Shown here one piece after another: positions 7,501 through 16,504 of a stretch of 64,000 nucleotides of DNA. The notes below the pieces were generated by a model. That model searched no databases, was not told where the DNA came from, and worked only from the letters and a program-made list of their open reading frames with translations. Position 1 is the stretch's first letter, and every line of letters starts with the position of its first letter. The stretch is taken from positions 2,294,001 through 2,358,000 of the forward strand of contig NZ_CP026652.1 in assembly GCF_002946835.1 (NCBI RefSeq). The letters are read 5' to 3'. The stretch is from Streptomyces dengpaensis. GTDB taxonomy: Bacteria; Actinomycetota; Actinomycetes; Streptomycetales; Streptomycetaceae. Position numbers and translations under genes: made by a program.

Positions 7501-8984
7501 GATGCCGGAACGTACGGCGCCAGATCAGCCGCCAGCTCCTCGTGCACCCGCACCTTGAGCAGCGTGCCCTCCGGGGTGTGCTCCTCGGAGATCACCTCGC
7601 CCTCGGTGTGGGCGCGGGCGACCAGCTTGCCGTGCGTGTACGGCACGAGCGCCTCGATCTCGACCGAGGGGCGCGGCAGCTCGTTGTCGATGAGTGCGCG
7701 CAGCTCGGCGATGCCCTGGCCGGTACGGGCGGAGACCGCGATGGAGCGCTTCTCGATCCGCATCAGCCGCTGGAGCACCAGCGGGTCGGCCGCGTCCGCC
7801 TTGTTGATCACGACGATCTCGGGCACGTCCGTCGCGCCGACGTCCCTGACCACCTCGCGTACGGCGGCCAGCTGCTCCTCCGGATCCGGGTGTGAACCGT
7901 CCACCACGTGCAGGATCAGGTCGGACTCGCCGACCTCCTCCATGGTGGAGCGGAAGGCCTCGACCAGGTGGTGCGGCAGGTGGCGTACGAAGCCGACCGT
8001 GTCGGCCAGCGTGTACAGCCGCCCGCTCGGGGTCTCGGCCCGGCGCACGGTCGGGTCGAGGGTCGCGAACAGCGCGTTCTCGACCAGCACGCCCGCGCCC
8101 GTGAGGCGGTTGAGCAGCGAGGACTTGCCCGCGTTGGTGTATCCGGCGATGGCGACCGAGGGCACCTTGTGGCGGCGGCGCTCCTGGCGCTTGATCTCGC
8201 GGCCCGTCTTCATGTCCGCGATCTCCCGGCGCATCTTCGCCATCTTCTCGCGGATACGGCGCCGGTCCGTCTCGATCTTGGTCTCACCGGGACCACGGGT
8301 GGCGAGGCCGCCGCCCTTGCCGCCGCCCATCTGACGGGACAGCGACTGACCCCAGCCGCGCAGCCTCGGCAGCATGTACTGCATCTGCGCGAGAGCGACC
8401 TGCGACTTGCCCTCTCGGGACTTGGCGTGCTGGGCGAAGATGTCCAGGATCAGGGCCGTACGGTCGATGACCTTGACCTTGACGACGTCTTCGAGGTGGA
8501 TCAGCTGGCCGGGGCTCAGCTCACCGTCGCAGATCACGGTGTCGGCACCGGTCTCCAGGACGATGTCCCGCAGCTCATAGGCCTTGCCGGAACCGATGTA
8601 CGTGGCCGCGTCCGGCTTGTCACGGCGCTGGACCACGCCGTCGAGCACGAGCGCGCCCGCGGTCTCCGCGAGGGCCGCCAGCTCGGCAAGCGAATTCTCC
8701 GCGTCCTGAATGGTCCCCGTGGTCCACACACCGACGAGCACCACACGCTCCAGACGGAGCTGTCGGTACTCGACCTCGGTGACGTCCTCGAGCTCGGTGG
8801 AAAGGCCCACCACGCGGCGCAGGGCCGCGCGCTCGGAGCGGTCGAACTGATCACCGTCCCGCTCGCCGTCGATCTCGTGGCTCCAGGCGACGTCCTCTTC
8901 CATCAGGGCATCGGCCCGAAGACCCTCGGGGTAGTTCTGCTCGAAGCTCTGCGCGTCCTGGGAAGGGGAAGAAGAGGAGGTCAT
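7491..8984 (-). CDS. hflX: GTPase HflX
   Basis: HflX is a ribosome-associated GTPase that splits or rescues stalled 70S ribosomes, for example after stress. The 497-residue protein has the N-terminal HflX domain (VGVWTTG and YIGSGKAYELRD), then the glycine-rich linker RQMGGGKGGGLATRGPGETK before a long basic helix. The G domain has GYTNAGKSSLLNRL (G1) near residue 280, DTVGFV (G3) and NKAD (G4). ATG 8984 is preferred because AAGGAT lies 3 nt upstream and the in-frame codons further upstream are non-conserved Arg/Pro-rich sequence. The N-terminus is acidic and actinobacterial in type. Its 3' end is tandemly duplicated. Confidence 0.95.
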   Translation of the reverse strand: MTSSSSPSQDAQSFEQNYPEGLRADALMEEDVAWSHEIDGERDGDQFDRSERAALRRVVGLSTELEDVTEVEYRQLRLERVVLVGVWTTGTIQDAENSLAELAALAETAGALVLDGVVQRRDKPDAATYIGSGKAYELRDIVLETGADTVICDGELSPGQLIHLEDVVKVKVIDRTALILDIFAQHAKSREGKSQVALAQMQYMLPRLRGWGQSLSRQMGGGKGGGLATRGPGETKIETDRRRIREKMAKMRREIADMKTGREIKRQERRRHKVPSVAIAGYTNAGKSSLLNRLTGAGVLVENALFATLDPTVRRAETPSGRLYTLADTVGFVRHLPHHLVEAFRSTMEEVGESDLILHVVDGSHPDPEEQLAAVREVVRDVGATDVPEIVVINKADAADPLVLQRLMRIEKRSIAVSARTGQGIAELRALIDNELPRPSVEIEALVPYTHGKLVARAHTEGEVISEEHTPEGTLLKVRVHEELAADLAPYVPASAL

Positions 8985-9155
8985 TGGATCCTTACGTCGA
9001 TGGGGACAGCGATACGGCGACGGACGCCGCCCGTCACAGGGACAACGTCCGCGGCCACTGGGAGATTCCCGGTTTCTGCCGGGGCAACCGTCCAGGGGGC
9101 CGCGCCGCCGACTCGAAGATGGTCGCACGGCACGGCCCGTCTCGTCACGCGGTTA

Positions 9156-10652
9156 TCAGGCGCCCTTGCGCTCCTGCGGGGCGTCGCTCTTCCAGTCCGG
9201 GTGGCCGGGCATCGGCGGTGTCTTCTTGTTGTAGAGCCACGCCTTGAAGAATCCGCTCAGGTCGCGGCCGGTGAGGCCGGAGGCGAGCTCCACGAAGTCG
9301 GCCGTCGACGCGACGTCATCGCGGTGCGCGCTCACCCAGACGCGCTCCAGGCGCTCGAAGGCGGGACGCCCGATCTCCTGGCGCAGCGCGTACAGGGCCA
9401 AGGCCGCGCCGTCGTAGACGTTCGGCCGGAAGATGCTGATCTTCTGGCCGGGCTTGGGTGCCTTCGGAGCCGCGGGCGGCCCGCCGGCATCCCGCCAGGA
9501 GTCGGACGCCCGGTAGGCCGCCCTCATCCGGTCCTCCAGGGGCTTGTGCGCCTTCTCCTCGGCATAGAGGGCCTGGTACCAGGTGGCGTGCCCCTCGTTG
9601 AGCCACAGGTCGGACCAGGTGCGAGGGCTGACGCTGTCGCCGAACCACTGGTGCGCCAGCTCATGCACCATGATCGACTCGACGTACCACTTCGGGAACG
9701 CGGGATCGGTGAAGAGCTCTCTCTCGAAGAGAGAGAGCGTTTGTGTCTCCAATTCGAAGCCGGTCTGCGCGTCGGCCACGAGCAGCCCGTACGTCTCGAA
9801 GGGGTACCGCCCGACCTTCCCCTCCATCCAGGCGACGTGGTCGGGGGTCTTCTTGAGCCACGGTTCGAGCCGCTCGCTGTCCTTGGCGGGCACGACATCG
9901 CGGAGGGGCAGGCCGTGCGGCCCCGCCCGGTGCGGCACCGTGGAACGGCCGATGGACACCTGGGCCAGCTCGGTGGCCATGGGGTGCCGGGTACGGTACG
10001 TCCAGGTGGTCGACCCGCCGGCACGGTCCGCTCCGGCCGGGACACCGTTGGCCACGGCCGTGTACTCGTTGGGCGCGGTCACGTGGATCGTGAACATCGC
10101 CTTGTCGGAGGGATGGTCGTTGGACGGGAAGACCAGGTGCCCCGCATCGGCCTGGTTGGCCATCGCGAGCCCGTCCTTGGTCCGCACCCAGCCGCCCTCC
10201 TGGCCCGTCGCGGGAACCGGGTCGCTCGTGTGGTGCACGGTGACGCGCATCCAGCGGCCTTCGCCCACCGGCTCCGCCGGCGTCACGACCAGGTCCTCTC
10301 CGGCGCTCGTGAACGTCGCTCGCGCTCCGTTGACCTCGACCGACCCCACCGTTCCGCGCGCGAAGTCGAGGTTGACGCGCTCGAGCCGGGAGGACGTCAC
10401 GGCGTCGATCGTGGTGACGGCCGTGAGCGGCTTGCTGTTGGTGCCGGGATAGGTGAAGGCAAGGTCGTACGACGTGACGTCGTATCCGGGGTTGCCCAGG
10501 TTCGGGAAGAGCCGGTCGCCGATACCGAGCGGCGTGGCGGGTGAGGGGGCGCTCGCGGCGATCAGGCAGACGGAGACGGCCGAGGAGAGCAGGGCCGCCT
10601 TGACGCGGCGGGTTCGGGGACGGGGGACTCTGGAGCGGGGGGTCAGCGGCAT
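9156..10652 (-). CDS. Secreted M1-family zinc metallopeptidase
   Basis: This 498-residue aminopeptidase-N-like enzyme starts with a basic n-region and the hydrophobic signal ALLSSAVSVCLIAASAPSPA, so it is exported. The metal site is HELAHQWFGDSV followed by NEGHATW, the M1 HExxH-x18-E signature. The usual GxMEN substrate motif is replaced by FELETQTL, as in a subgroup of actinobacterial M1 proteins. It is much shorter than full-length PepN (about 850 aa) because the C-terminal domain is missing. It is transcribed alone, 171 nt from hflX. Confidence 0.9.
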   Translation of the reverse strand: MPLTPRSRVPRPRTRRVKAALLSSAVSVCLIAASAPSPATPLGIGDRLFPNLGNPGYDVTSYDLAFTYPGTNSKPLTAVTTIDAVTSSRLERVNLDFARGTVGSVEVNGARATFTSAGEDLVVTPAEPVGEGRWMRVTVHHTSDPVPATGQEGGWVRTKDGLAMANQADAGHLVFPSNDHPSDKAMFTIHVTAPNEYTAVANGVPAGADRAGGSTTWTYRTRHPMATELAQVSIGRSTVPHRAGPHGLPLRDVVPAKDSERLEPWLKKTPDHVAWMEGKVGRYPFETYGLLVADAQTGFELETQTLSLFERELFTDPAFPKWYVESIMVHELAHQWFGDSVSPRTWSDLWLNEGHATWYQALYAEEKAHKPLEDRMRAAYRASDSWRDAGGPPAAPKAPKPGQKISIFRPNVYDGAALALYALRQEIGRPAFERLERVWVSAHRDDVASTADFVELASGLTGRDLSGFFKAWLYNKKTPPMPGHPDWKSDAPQERKGA

Positions 10653-10808
10653 GGACCACCGCTACCAGCGCACACGCGTCCGACGGTGACGACGCGCGCC
10701 GGGCCCACCCGAATGAGTAGCGGTACGGAGGCTCATTGCGCGCGGGGCGTCGGGGCGCGTCGTGCGCTGGGGGCCTGTTCCCCGCTGGAGGCCGACCGCT
10801 TGTTCCGT

Positions 10809-10856
10809 ACTGAAGGCCTACTGCGCACCTGCACTGAAGGCCTACTGCGCGCCTGC
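10809..10856. repeat. 24-bp tandem duplication covering the rshA stop codon
   Basis: 10809-10832 and 10833-10856 are adjacent 24-bp copies with one mismatch. The rshA stop (TAG, minus strand, 10842-10844) lies in the second copy. Confidence 0.88.
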
Positions 10857-13076
10857 CGCCTGGTGCTGCGCCCGGCTCACGTCGTACACCCCCGCTACGT
10901 TGCGCATCGCCCGCATCAGCGCGGGCAGGCGCGCCGCGTCCGGGAGTTGCAGCGTGTACGTGTGCCGTACGCGCTGCTGGCTGGGCGGTTCGACGGTCGC
11001 CGAGACGATGGCGACGCCCTCCTGGGCGATGGCTTCGGTGAGGTCGGCGAGCAGATGCGGTCGCCCGAAGGACTCGGCGACCAGCGCGACCCGGCACTCG
11101 GTGGTGTCGCCCCAGCGCACGCCGACTTCAGCGCGCCCCGTGCTCTTCATGCGCGCCACGCCGGCGCACTCCACGCGGTGGACCGTCACCACACCCCCGC
11201 GCACGGCGAAGCCGGTCACCTCGTCGGGCGGTACCGGAGTGCAGCAGCCCGCGAGCCGTACAGACGCGCCGGGCTGGTCGACGACGGCGTTCGCGGCGGG
11301 CCGTGCGGCGCGCGCGTCGGCGGCAGGCCGGGGGGTCGCCGCGGGCTGCTCCGGGGGCTCCGTCTCGCCGGATGAGGGATGCGCGGTGCCGCTGGGCGAG
11401 GGATGCGCGGCGAGCCAGCGCTGGATGGCGATCCGCGCGGCGGGCGTGTGCGCGTGCTCCAGCCACTCCCTGGAGGGCTCGGACGCGGGGTCCTGCCCCA
11501 TGAGGAGCTGCACGGTGTCGCCGTCCCGCAGGAGCGTACTCAGCGTCGCCAGGCGGCCGTTGACGCGGGCGCCGATGCAGGCGTGTGCGTCCTCGCCGTA
11601 CTGCGCGTAGGCCGCGTCCACGCAACTGGCGCCCTCGGGGAGTCCCAACGAGCCGCCGTCGGCGCGGAAGACGGTGATCTCGCGGTCCTGGGCGAGGTCC
11701 TCGCGCAACGTGGACCAGAACGTGTCCGGGTCCGGGGCGCCTTCCTGCCAGTCGAGCAGCCGGGAGAGCCAGCCGGGGCGGGTGGGGTCTGCGCGCTCGC
11801 CGTCGAAGGGACGGTCCCCGGCGCCGTCCGCCTGCTCCTCCGAAGGAGGAGCGTAGGGATTGCCGAGTGCGATGACCCCGGCTTCGGCGACCTTGTGCAT
11901 CTGGTGGGTGCGGATGAGGACTTCGGTGACCTGGCCGTCTCCGCGTGCGACCGCCGTGTGCAGCGACTGGTACAGGTTGAACTTGGGTACGGCGATGAAG
12001 TCCTTGAACTCCGAGACCACCGGGGTGAGACAGGTGTGCAGTTCGCCGAGGACCCCGTAACAGTCGGCGTCCTCGTTCACGAGCACCAGGAGCCGTCCGA
12101 AGTCGGCGCCGCGCAGGGGGCCGCGCTTGCGCGACACCCGGTGCACGGAGACGAAGTGCCGTGGCCTTATGAGGACTTCGGCCTGGATCCCGGCATCGCG
12201 CAGGACCGTGCGTACCTCCTCGGCGATCTCCGCGAGCGGATCGTCGTCGCGGGCCGCGTTGGCGGCGATCAGCTCGCGGGTGTGCTCGTACTCCTCGGGG
12301 TGCAGGATCGCGAAGACGAGGTCTTCCAGTTCGGTCTTGAGCGCCTGCACGCCGAGCCGTTCGGCGAGCGGGATCAGCACGTCCCGGGTCACTTTGGCGA
12401 TGCGCGCCTGTTTCTCGGGGCGCATCACGCCGAGGGTGCGCATGTTGTGCAGCCGGTCCGCGAGCTTGATCGACATCACGCGGACGTCGTTGCCGGTCGC
12501 GACCAGCATCTTGCGGAACGTCTCGGGCTCGGCGGCGGCCCCGTAGTCGACCTTCTCCAGCTTGGTGACGCCGTCGACCAGGTAACAGACTTCGTCGCCG
12601 AACTCCTTGCGCACCTGATTGAGCGTCACCTCCGTGTCCTCGACGGTGTCGTGGAGCAGGGACGCGGTCAACGTCGTGGTCTCCGCGCCGAGTTCGGCGA
12701 GGATCAGGGTCACGGCGAGCGGGTGCGTGATGTACGGCTCGCCGCTCTTGCGCATCTGGCCTCGGTGCGAGGACTCGGCGAGGACGTACGCCCGGCGCAG
12801 TGGCTCCAGGTCGGCGTCGGGGTGGTGGGCGCGGTGGGCCTCGGCCACGTGGCCGATCGCGTCGGGCAGCCGGTCGCGGGCCGCCGGGCCGAGCAGCGCG
12901 GCCCGGCCCAGGCGGCGCAGATCGATGCGGGGACGGCTCTTCCTGCGGTGCGATGGGGGTGCTCCCTGCTCGGAGTCCCCCCGCTCGTGCGAAGTCGGGA
13001 GAGGAGGAGGGGCCGAGAGCTTGGAGGAGGGCGTTGCAGGGCCTGGCGTCGCGGGATTCGTCGCCTCCGCACTCAT
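10842..13076 (-). CDS. rshA: RelA/SpoT homologue, RshA type
   Basis: This 744-residue protein makes or degrades (p)ppGpp. The hydrolase HD domain is intact by motif (SLLHDTVEDT, then KLADRLHNMRTL). The synthetase domain follows with FKDFIAVPKFNLYQSLHT, but several usually fixed positions differ: RPRHFVSVHR where family members have RPKHxYSIxxK, and EVLIRT for EVQIRT. After that come a TGS domain, the CCTPVPPDEVTGF zinc-finger-like segment and a C-terminal ACT domain. ATG 13076 has GGAGG 6 nt upstream and is chosen over an in-frame start at 13187. Streptomyces usually has a separate relA, and position next to hflX and dapF fits the second homologue, rshA. Net activity cannot be judged from sequence. 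Confidence 0.92.
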   Translation of the reverse strand: MSAEATNPATPGPATPSSKLSAPPPLPTSHERGDSEQGAPPSHRRKSRPRIDLRRLGRAALLGPAARDRLPDAIGHVAEAHRAHHPDADLEPLRRAYVLAESSHRGQMRKSGEPYITHPLAVTLILAELGAETTTLTASLLHDTVEDTEVTLNQVRKEFGDEVCYLVDGVTKLEKVDYGAAAEPETFRKMLVATGNDVRVMSIKLADRLHNMRTLGVMRPEKQARIAKVTRDVLIPLAERLGVQALKTELEDLVFAILHPEEYEHTRELIAANAARDDDPLAEIAEEVRTVLRDAGIQAEVLIRPRHFVSVHRVSRKRGPLRGADFGRLLVLVNEDADCYGVLGELHTCLTPVVSEFKDFIAVPKFNLYQSLHTAVARGDGQVTEVLIRTHQMHKVAEAGVIALGNPYAPPSEEQADGAGDRPFDGERADPTRPGWLSRLLDWQEGAPDPDTFWSTLREDLAQDREITVFRADGGSLGLPEGASCVDAAYAQYGEDAHACIGARVNGRLATLSTLLRDGDTVQLLMGQDPASEPSREWLEHAHTPAARIAIQRWLAAHPSPSGTAHPSSGETEPPEQPAATPRPAADARAARPAANAVVDQPGASVRLAGCCTPVPPDEVTGFAVRGGVVTVHRVECAGVARMKSTGRAEVGVRWGDTTECRVALVAESFGRPHLLADLTEAIAQEGVAIVSATVEPPSQQRVRHTYTLQLPDAARLPALMRAMRNVAGVYDVSRAQHQAAGAQ

Positions 13077-13484
13077 GGGCACCTCCGGCTGCGTAGACCG
13101 GCGGACGGGTGCCCCAGGGCGTACGCGGCTCAGGGGATGGCTCGATCCCCCGCCCGGGCCGGTGCTTGATGCTACCGAGCCCACCACGCTCGGCTGACCG
13201 CCTCTCGCCGAGCGTGAAACGGATCACCCATTCGAGCGACGGTTTGGGGGTTTATGGTTTCGAACTCTTGGAAGGAGCGGGGGTTATGGCGCGGAAAACC
13301 CGGAGGCGTACGCGTCCGGGCGGATGCGCTCACTGGCGATGAGTGCGTCGCGCACGCGCGCGTGGAGAGCGTTGTCCGGCGTCCTGCGCGACGCGCGGTA
13401 CGCCCGCGTGCACGGTGCGCGCCCAAGGCGACGCGCTCACCGCTCCGGGGCCTCAGCGCTGCGCGGCCCCAGCGATGCGAGGTC
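13077..13484. other. Gap between rshA and dapF, with a possible 18-codon ORF
   Basis: This 408-nt gap holds the rshA promoter region, with a -10-like TAGCAT on the minus strand at 13169-13174. It also has an AT-richer patch (13229-13290) and a plus-strand mini-ORF at 13286-13342 encoding MARKTRRRTRPGGCAHWR after AAGGAGCGGGGGTT. The basic peptide has no known relative that I can name. Next to dapF (13390-13500) the DNA is a degenerate repeat of CTCAGCG/GCGGCC blocks. Confidence 0.3.
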
Positions 13485-14354
13485 TCAGCGCCGTGACGCG
13501 GCCCACCAGTCCGCGTCGATCTCGCCCTCGGCGACGATCACCGCTGGGCCCGTCATCTCGATCTCGCCGTCCGGGCGCACGGTGATCACCAGGCGTCCGC
13601 CGGGCACGTCCACGGTGTACGTCGCCGGGGTCCCGGTCACGGCCGGGTCGGCGCCGTCGCGGCGAGCCGCGGCGACGGCCACGGCGCACGCGCCCGTGCC
13701 GCACGAGCGGGTCTCTCCGGCGCCGCGCTCATGGACGCGCAGGGCGACGTGGCGCGGGCCGCGGTCGGCCACGAACTCGGCATTGACCCCGTCCGGGTAC
13801 GCCGACGCCGGGCTGAAGGACGGCGGCGTGAACAGGTTGCCCGCGTGCGCGAGGTCGTCCACGAAGGCGACGGCGTGCGGGTTGCCCATGTTGACGTTGC
13901 GCGCGGGCCAGCTGCGCTCGCCGACGCTCACGGTGACGTCCCCTTCGGGGAGGATCGCCTTGCCCATGCCGACGGTGATGTCGCCGTCCTTGGCCAGGTG
14001 CACGGTCTTCACGCCCCCGCGCGTGGCGACCGCGATGTCCCCTTCGGTCACATGTCCGGCGTGCTGGAGGTAGCGCACGAAGACACGGACTCCGTTGCCG
14101 CACATCTCCGCGATCGAGCCGTCGCCGTTGCGGTAGTCCATGAACCACTCCGCCTCGGCCGCCATCCCCTGCGCCTCGGGGTGCGCGGCGGACCGTACGA
14201 CATGCAGCAGACCGTCACCGCCGATGCCCGCTCGGCGGTCGCACAGGGTGGTTACGGCTGCCGGGGGAAGGTCGATGACGTTCTCCGGGTCCGGGATGAT
14301 CACGAAGTCGTTCTCGGTCCCGTGGCCCTTGAGGAAGGCGATCCGCGTGCTCAT
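13485..14354 (-). CDS. dapF: Diaminopimelate epimerase
   Basis: DapF converts LL- to meso-diaminopimelate for lysine and peptidoglycan. Streptomyces peptidoglycan uses the LL form, so this enzyme mainly serves lysine synthesis there. The protein is 289 residues with both catalytic cysteines visible: MCGNGVRVFVRYL (first half) and ETRSCGTGACAVA (second half). The N-terminal FLKGHGTENDFV and the segment RRAGIGGDGLL are also family-typical. ATG 14354 has GAGGA directly before it. A -10-like TACGAT lies 6 nt upstream, so a leaderless transcript is possible. Its 3' flank carries degenerate repeats. Confidence 0.95.
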   Translation of the reverse strand: MSTRIAFLKGHGTENDFVIIPDPENVIDLPPAAVTTLCDRRAGIGGDGLLHVVRSAAHPEAQGMAAEAEWFMDYRNGDGSIAEMCGNGVRVFVRYLQHAGHVTEGDIAVATRGGVKTVHLAKDGDITVGMGKAILPEGDVTVSVGERSWPARNVNMGNPHAVAFVDDLAHAGNLFTPPSFSPASAYPDGVNAEFVADRGPRHVALRVHERGAGETRSCGTGACAVAVAAARRDGADPAVTGTPATYTVDVPGGRLVITVRPDGEIEMTGPAVIVAEGEIDADWWAASRR

Positions 14355-14361
14355 TCCTCGA

Positions 14362-14380
14362 TCGTACGGGGTCCGTACGA
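14362..14380. promoter_or_regulatory. Palindrome overlapping the dapF promoter region
   Basis: TCGTACGG and CCGTACGA flank a 3-nt centre. The palindrome lies 8 nt upstream of the dapF ATG and overlaps the candidate -10 TACGAT on the minus strand, as an operator would. The regulator is unknown. Confidence 0.3.
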
Positions 14381-14402
14381 CACCCGGGCGTGCGCGGGGG
14401 CG

Positions 14403-14499
14403 TCAGCGCAGCCGGGCCGCATGGTGAGGTAAACGCGGCCGGGCCTTGCCGTGGCTGAGTGCCGGCCGGGTCACGCCGTGGGCTCAGCGCAGCCGGGCC
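14403..14499. repeat. 16-bp direct repeat at a gene 3' end
   Basis: TCAGCGCAGCCGGGCC occurs at 14403-14418 and 14484-14499. The second copy is the last codons and stop of the minus-strand membrane-protein gene. The first lies in the gap before dapF. Confidence 0.7.
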
Positions 14500-14993
14500 A
14501 CGCGCCACACGGCGAGCACCGCCACCGCCGCGACCACCACGACGTACGCGATCACCACGCGCCAGTCCAGACGGCTGCCGGAGCCGCGCTGCGGGAACCC
14601 CGGCCACGTGTACCCGACCCGGCGGGCGGCCATCATGCCCCAGCCCGCCGCGCACGAGCAGATCAGCAGGCCGAGCATGGCCACCACGGCGCCGCCGTCA
14701 CCGAACTCGAAGGCCAGCGGGAAGGCGAACATCAGCGAGCCGATCGCGGCCAGCGTCACGATGGGCGCGAGCTGCCAGATGCGCAGCCGGCGCTGCGGGC
14801 GCAGCTCGACCTCGACCTCGGGCTCCGGGGACATCTCGTCGGGCCCGGGCCCATCGGCGGTCACCCCGCCCGGGGTGTCCTCGGGGCCGTCGGAACTCAG
14901 ACGGTGTCCGTCCGGATCGATATTCAGACGATCTTCGTCCGAATCGGCACCGTGCTCAGTGTCTCGTGCAGTGTCGCGAGGGCCGGCCTCCAT
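14484..14993 (-). CDS. Small membrane protein with acidic N-terminal tail, unknown function
   Basis: No family is recognised. With ATG 14993 (GGGAGG about 11 nt upstream) the product is 169 residues. Residues 1-70 are hydrophilic and rich in Asp, Glu, Gly and Pro. Three hydrophobic helices follow: APIVTLAAIGSLMFAFPLAF, VVAMLGLLICSCAAGWGMM and VVIAYVVVVAAVAVLAVW. It lies between miaA and dapF on the same strand, 107 nt after miaA, and may be co-transcribed. A longer reading to 15209 would run into the 3' end of miaA and is not supported. Confidence 0.7.
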   Translation of the reverse strand: MEAGPRDTARDTEHGADSDEDRLNIDPDGHRLSSDGPEDTPGGVTADGPGPDEMSPEPEVEVELRPQRRLRIWQLAPIVTLAAIGSLMFAFPLAFEFGDGGAVVAMLGLLICSCAAGWGMMAARRVGYTWPGFPQRGSGSRLDWRVVIAYVVVVAAVAVLAVWRVARLR

Positions 14994-15100
14994 CGCCACG
15001 CGCCCTCCCAACTCGGACTTCACTGGTCGATCGAAGCTCGATGATGGCACGGCGCCAGAGGCCGCGATGACGGCCGGAGCGTCCCGATGCCATGACGTGA

Positions 15101-16039
15101 TCAGGCTGTAACCGGTCGTTCGACCAACGCCAGTGCGAGCTCTGGGAGTTCTGTGAGATCCGCCGCAGCCCCACTGAGCCAATGCACCCGAGGGTCGCGC
15201 CGGAACCACGAATCCTGACGGCGCGCGAAGCGTTTGGTGGCGCGCACGGTCTCTGCGCGCGCCTCTTCCTCAGTGCACTCCCCCGCGAGCGCCGCGAGCA
15301 CCTGCTGGTACCCGAGCGCGCGCGGTGCCGTGCGCCCCTCCCTCAAGCCCTGGGCCTCGAGGGCGCGCACTTCATCCACGAGCCCCTGTGCCCACATCCG
15401 GTCGACCCGGCGCGCGATGCGTTCGTCGAGCTCGGGGCGCGCCACGTCGACGCCGACCTGAAGGGTGTCGTACACCGAGTCGTGACCTGGAAGGTTGGCG
15501 GTGAAGGGCTTGCCGGTGATCTCGATGACTTCGAGGGCGCGGACGATACGGCGGCCGTTGCTGGGCAGGATCGCGTGGGCGGCCTCGGGGTCCGCCGCGG
15601 CCAGCCGTGCGTGCAGCGCGCCGGAGCCGCGCAGCGTGAGCTCCTCCTCCAGGAGGGCCCGCACCTCGGGGTCGGTGCCGGGGAACTCCAGGTTGTCGAC
15701 GGCGCCGCGGACGTACAGCCCGGAGCCGCCCACCAGGATCGGCCAGCGGCCCTCGGCGAGCAGCGCGTCGATGCGGGCGCGGGCGAGCCGCTGGTACTCG
15801 GCGACGCTGGCCGTGACCGTCACGTCCCAGATGTCCAGGAGGTGGTGCGGGATCCCTCCGCGCTCCTCGGGCGTCAGCTTGGCGGTGCCGATGTCCATCC
15901 CTCGGTACAACTGCATGGAGTCGGCGTTGACGACCTCGCCTCCGAGGCGTTGGGCGAGGAAAACGCCCAGATCGGACTTTCCTGCCGCGGTCGGTCCGAC
16001 GACGGCGATGACCCGGGGGGCGAGGGGTGCGCTAATCAC
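15101..16039 (-). CDS. miaA: tRNA dimethylallyltransferase MiaA
   Basis: MiaA transfers dimethylallyl from DMAPP to A37 of tRNAs that read UNN codons. The product is the substrate for MiaB, encoded about 2 kb away. With GTG 16039 the protein is 312 residues, normal for MiaA. It has the P-loop VVGPTAAGKSDL at the N-terminus, NADSMQLYRGMDIGTAK, then HHLLDI, GGSGLYVRG and the tRNA-binding TKRFARRQDSWFRRD near the end. The ribosome binding site before the GTG is weak. Codons further upstream are not conserved MiaA sequence. Confidence 0.94.
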   Translation of the reverse strand: MISAPLAPRVIAVVGPTAAGKSDLGVFLAQRLGGEVVNADSMQLYRGMDIGTAKLTPEERGGIPHHLLDIWDVTVTASVAEYQRLARARIDALLAEGRWPILVGGSGLYVRGAVDNLEFPGTDPEVRALLEEELTLRGSGALHARLAAADPEAAHAILPSNGRRIVRALEVIEITGKPFTANLPGHDSVYDTLQVGVDVARPELDERIARRVDRMWAQGLVDEVRALEAQGLREGRTAPRALGYQQVLAALAGECTEEEARAETVRATKRFARRQDSWFRRDPRVHWLSGAAADLTELPELALALVERPVTA

Positions 16040-16222
16040 TGTCCCAGTCTCGCAAACCTCAGGACCCCGCCTCGAACGAGTTACGTGACGCCACGAGTCC
16101 GGGGTCGTTGCCTGTTGCGAGGTTCCAGCCGCCGGTTTTCGAGGACCGGTGACCCGGGCGACGCAATGGCACGCACCGGGCAACGCGGGATTTCGCTCTC
16201 ACGAGTAACGTATGGAGTGGAT

Positions 16223-16480
16223 ATGGGCGTTTTTGCGCGACTTCTCCGGAGGTCGAAGGCTACGGAGGAGGCGTCAACCGCCGAGGCGCAGGCCGGCACA
16301 CAGACGGCCGAAACGGAGGCGGAGGTGGCGGAGCAGGCGAAGGGTTCGTCCCCGGCCGAGGGCGAGGCGACGGCGAAGGAGACCGCCGAGGCCGCCACCG
16401 CGGAGGACGTCGAGATCCCCCAGCAGCAGACCGCCGAGCAGGCCGCCGACAACGAGGCCGGTGAGGGCGCCCGCAAGTAG
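16223..16480 (+). CDS. Ala/Glu-rich disordered small protein, unknown function
   Basis: This 85-residue product starts MGVFARLLRRSKATEEAS and continues as an acidic, Ala/Glu/Thr-rich tail with no predicted fold. GGAG lies 6 nt before ATG 16223. Similar Streptomyces proteins exist, sometimes labelled 'gliding motility protein', a name with no visible basis here. It is the first gene of a two-gene unit, 24 nt before a Lys-rich MT0933-like protein. One acidic and one basic small protein side by side may mean they interact, which is inference. Confidence 0.7.
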   Translation: MGVFARLLRRSKATEEASTAEAQAGTQTAETEAEVAEQAKGSSPAEGEATAKETAEAATAEDVEIPQQQTAEQAADNEAGEGARK

Positions 16481-16504
16481 TCGCTCCGCGAGGGAAGGTG
16501 AACC

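Noticed and set aside
7908..10544. An 878-codon plus-strand frame across hflX and the M1 peptidase
   Set aside because: It spans two genuine opposite-strand genes and the gap between them, with no domain of its own.
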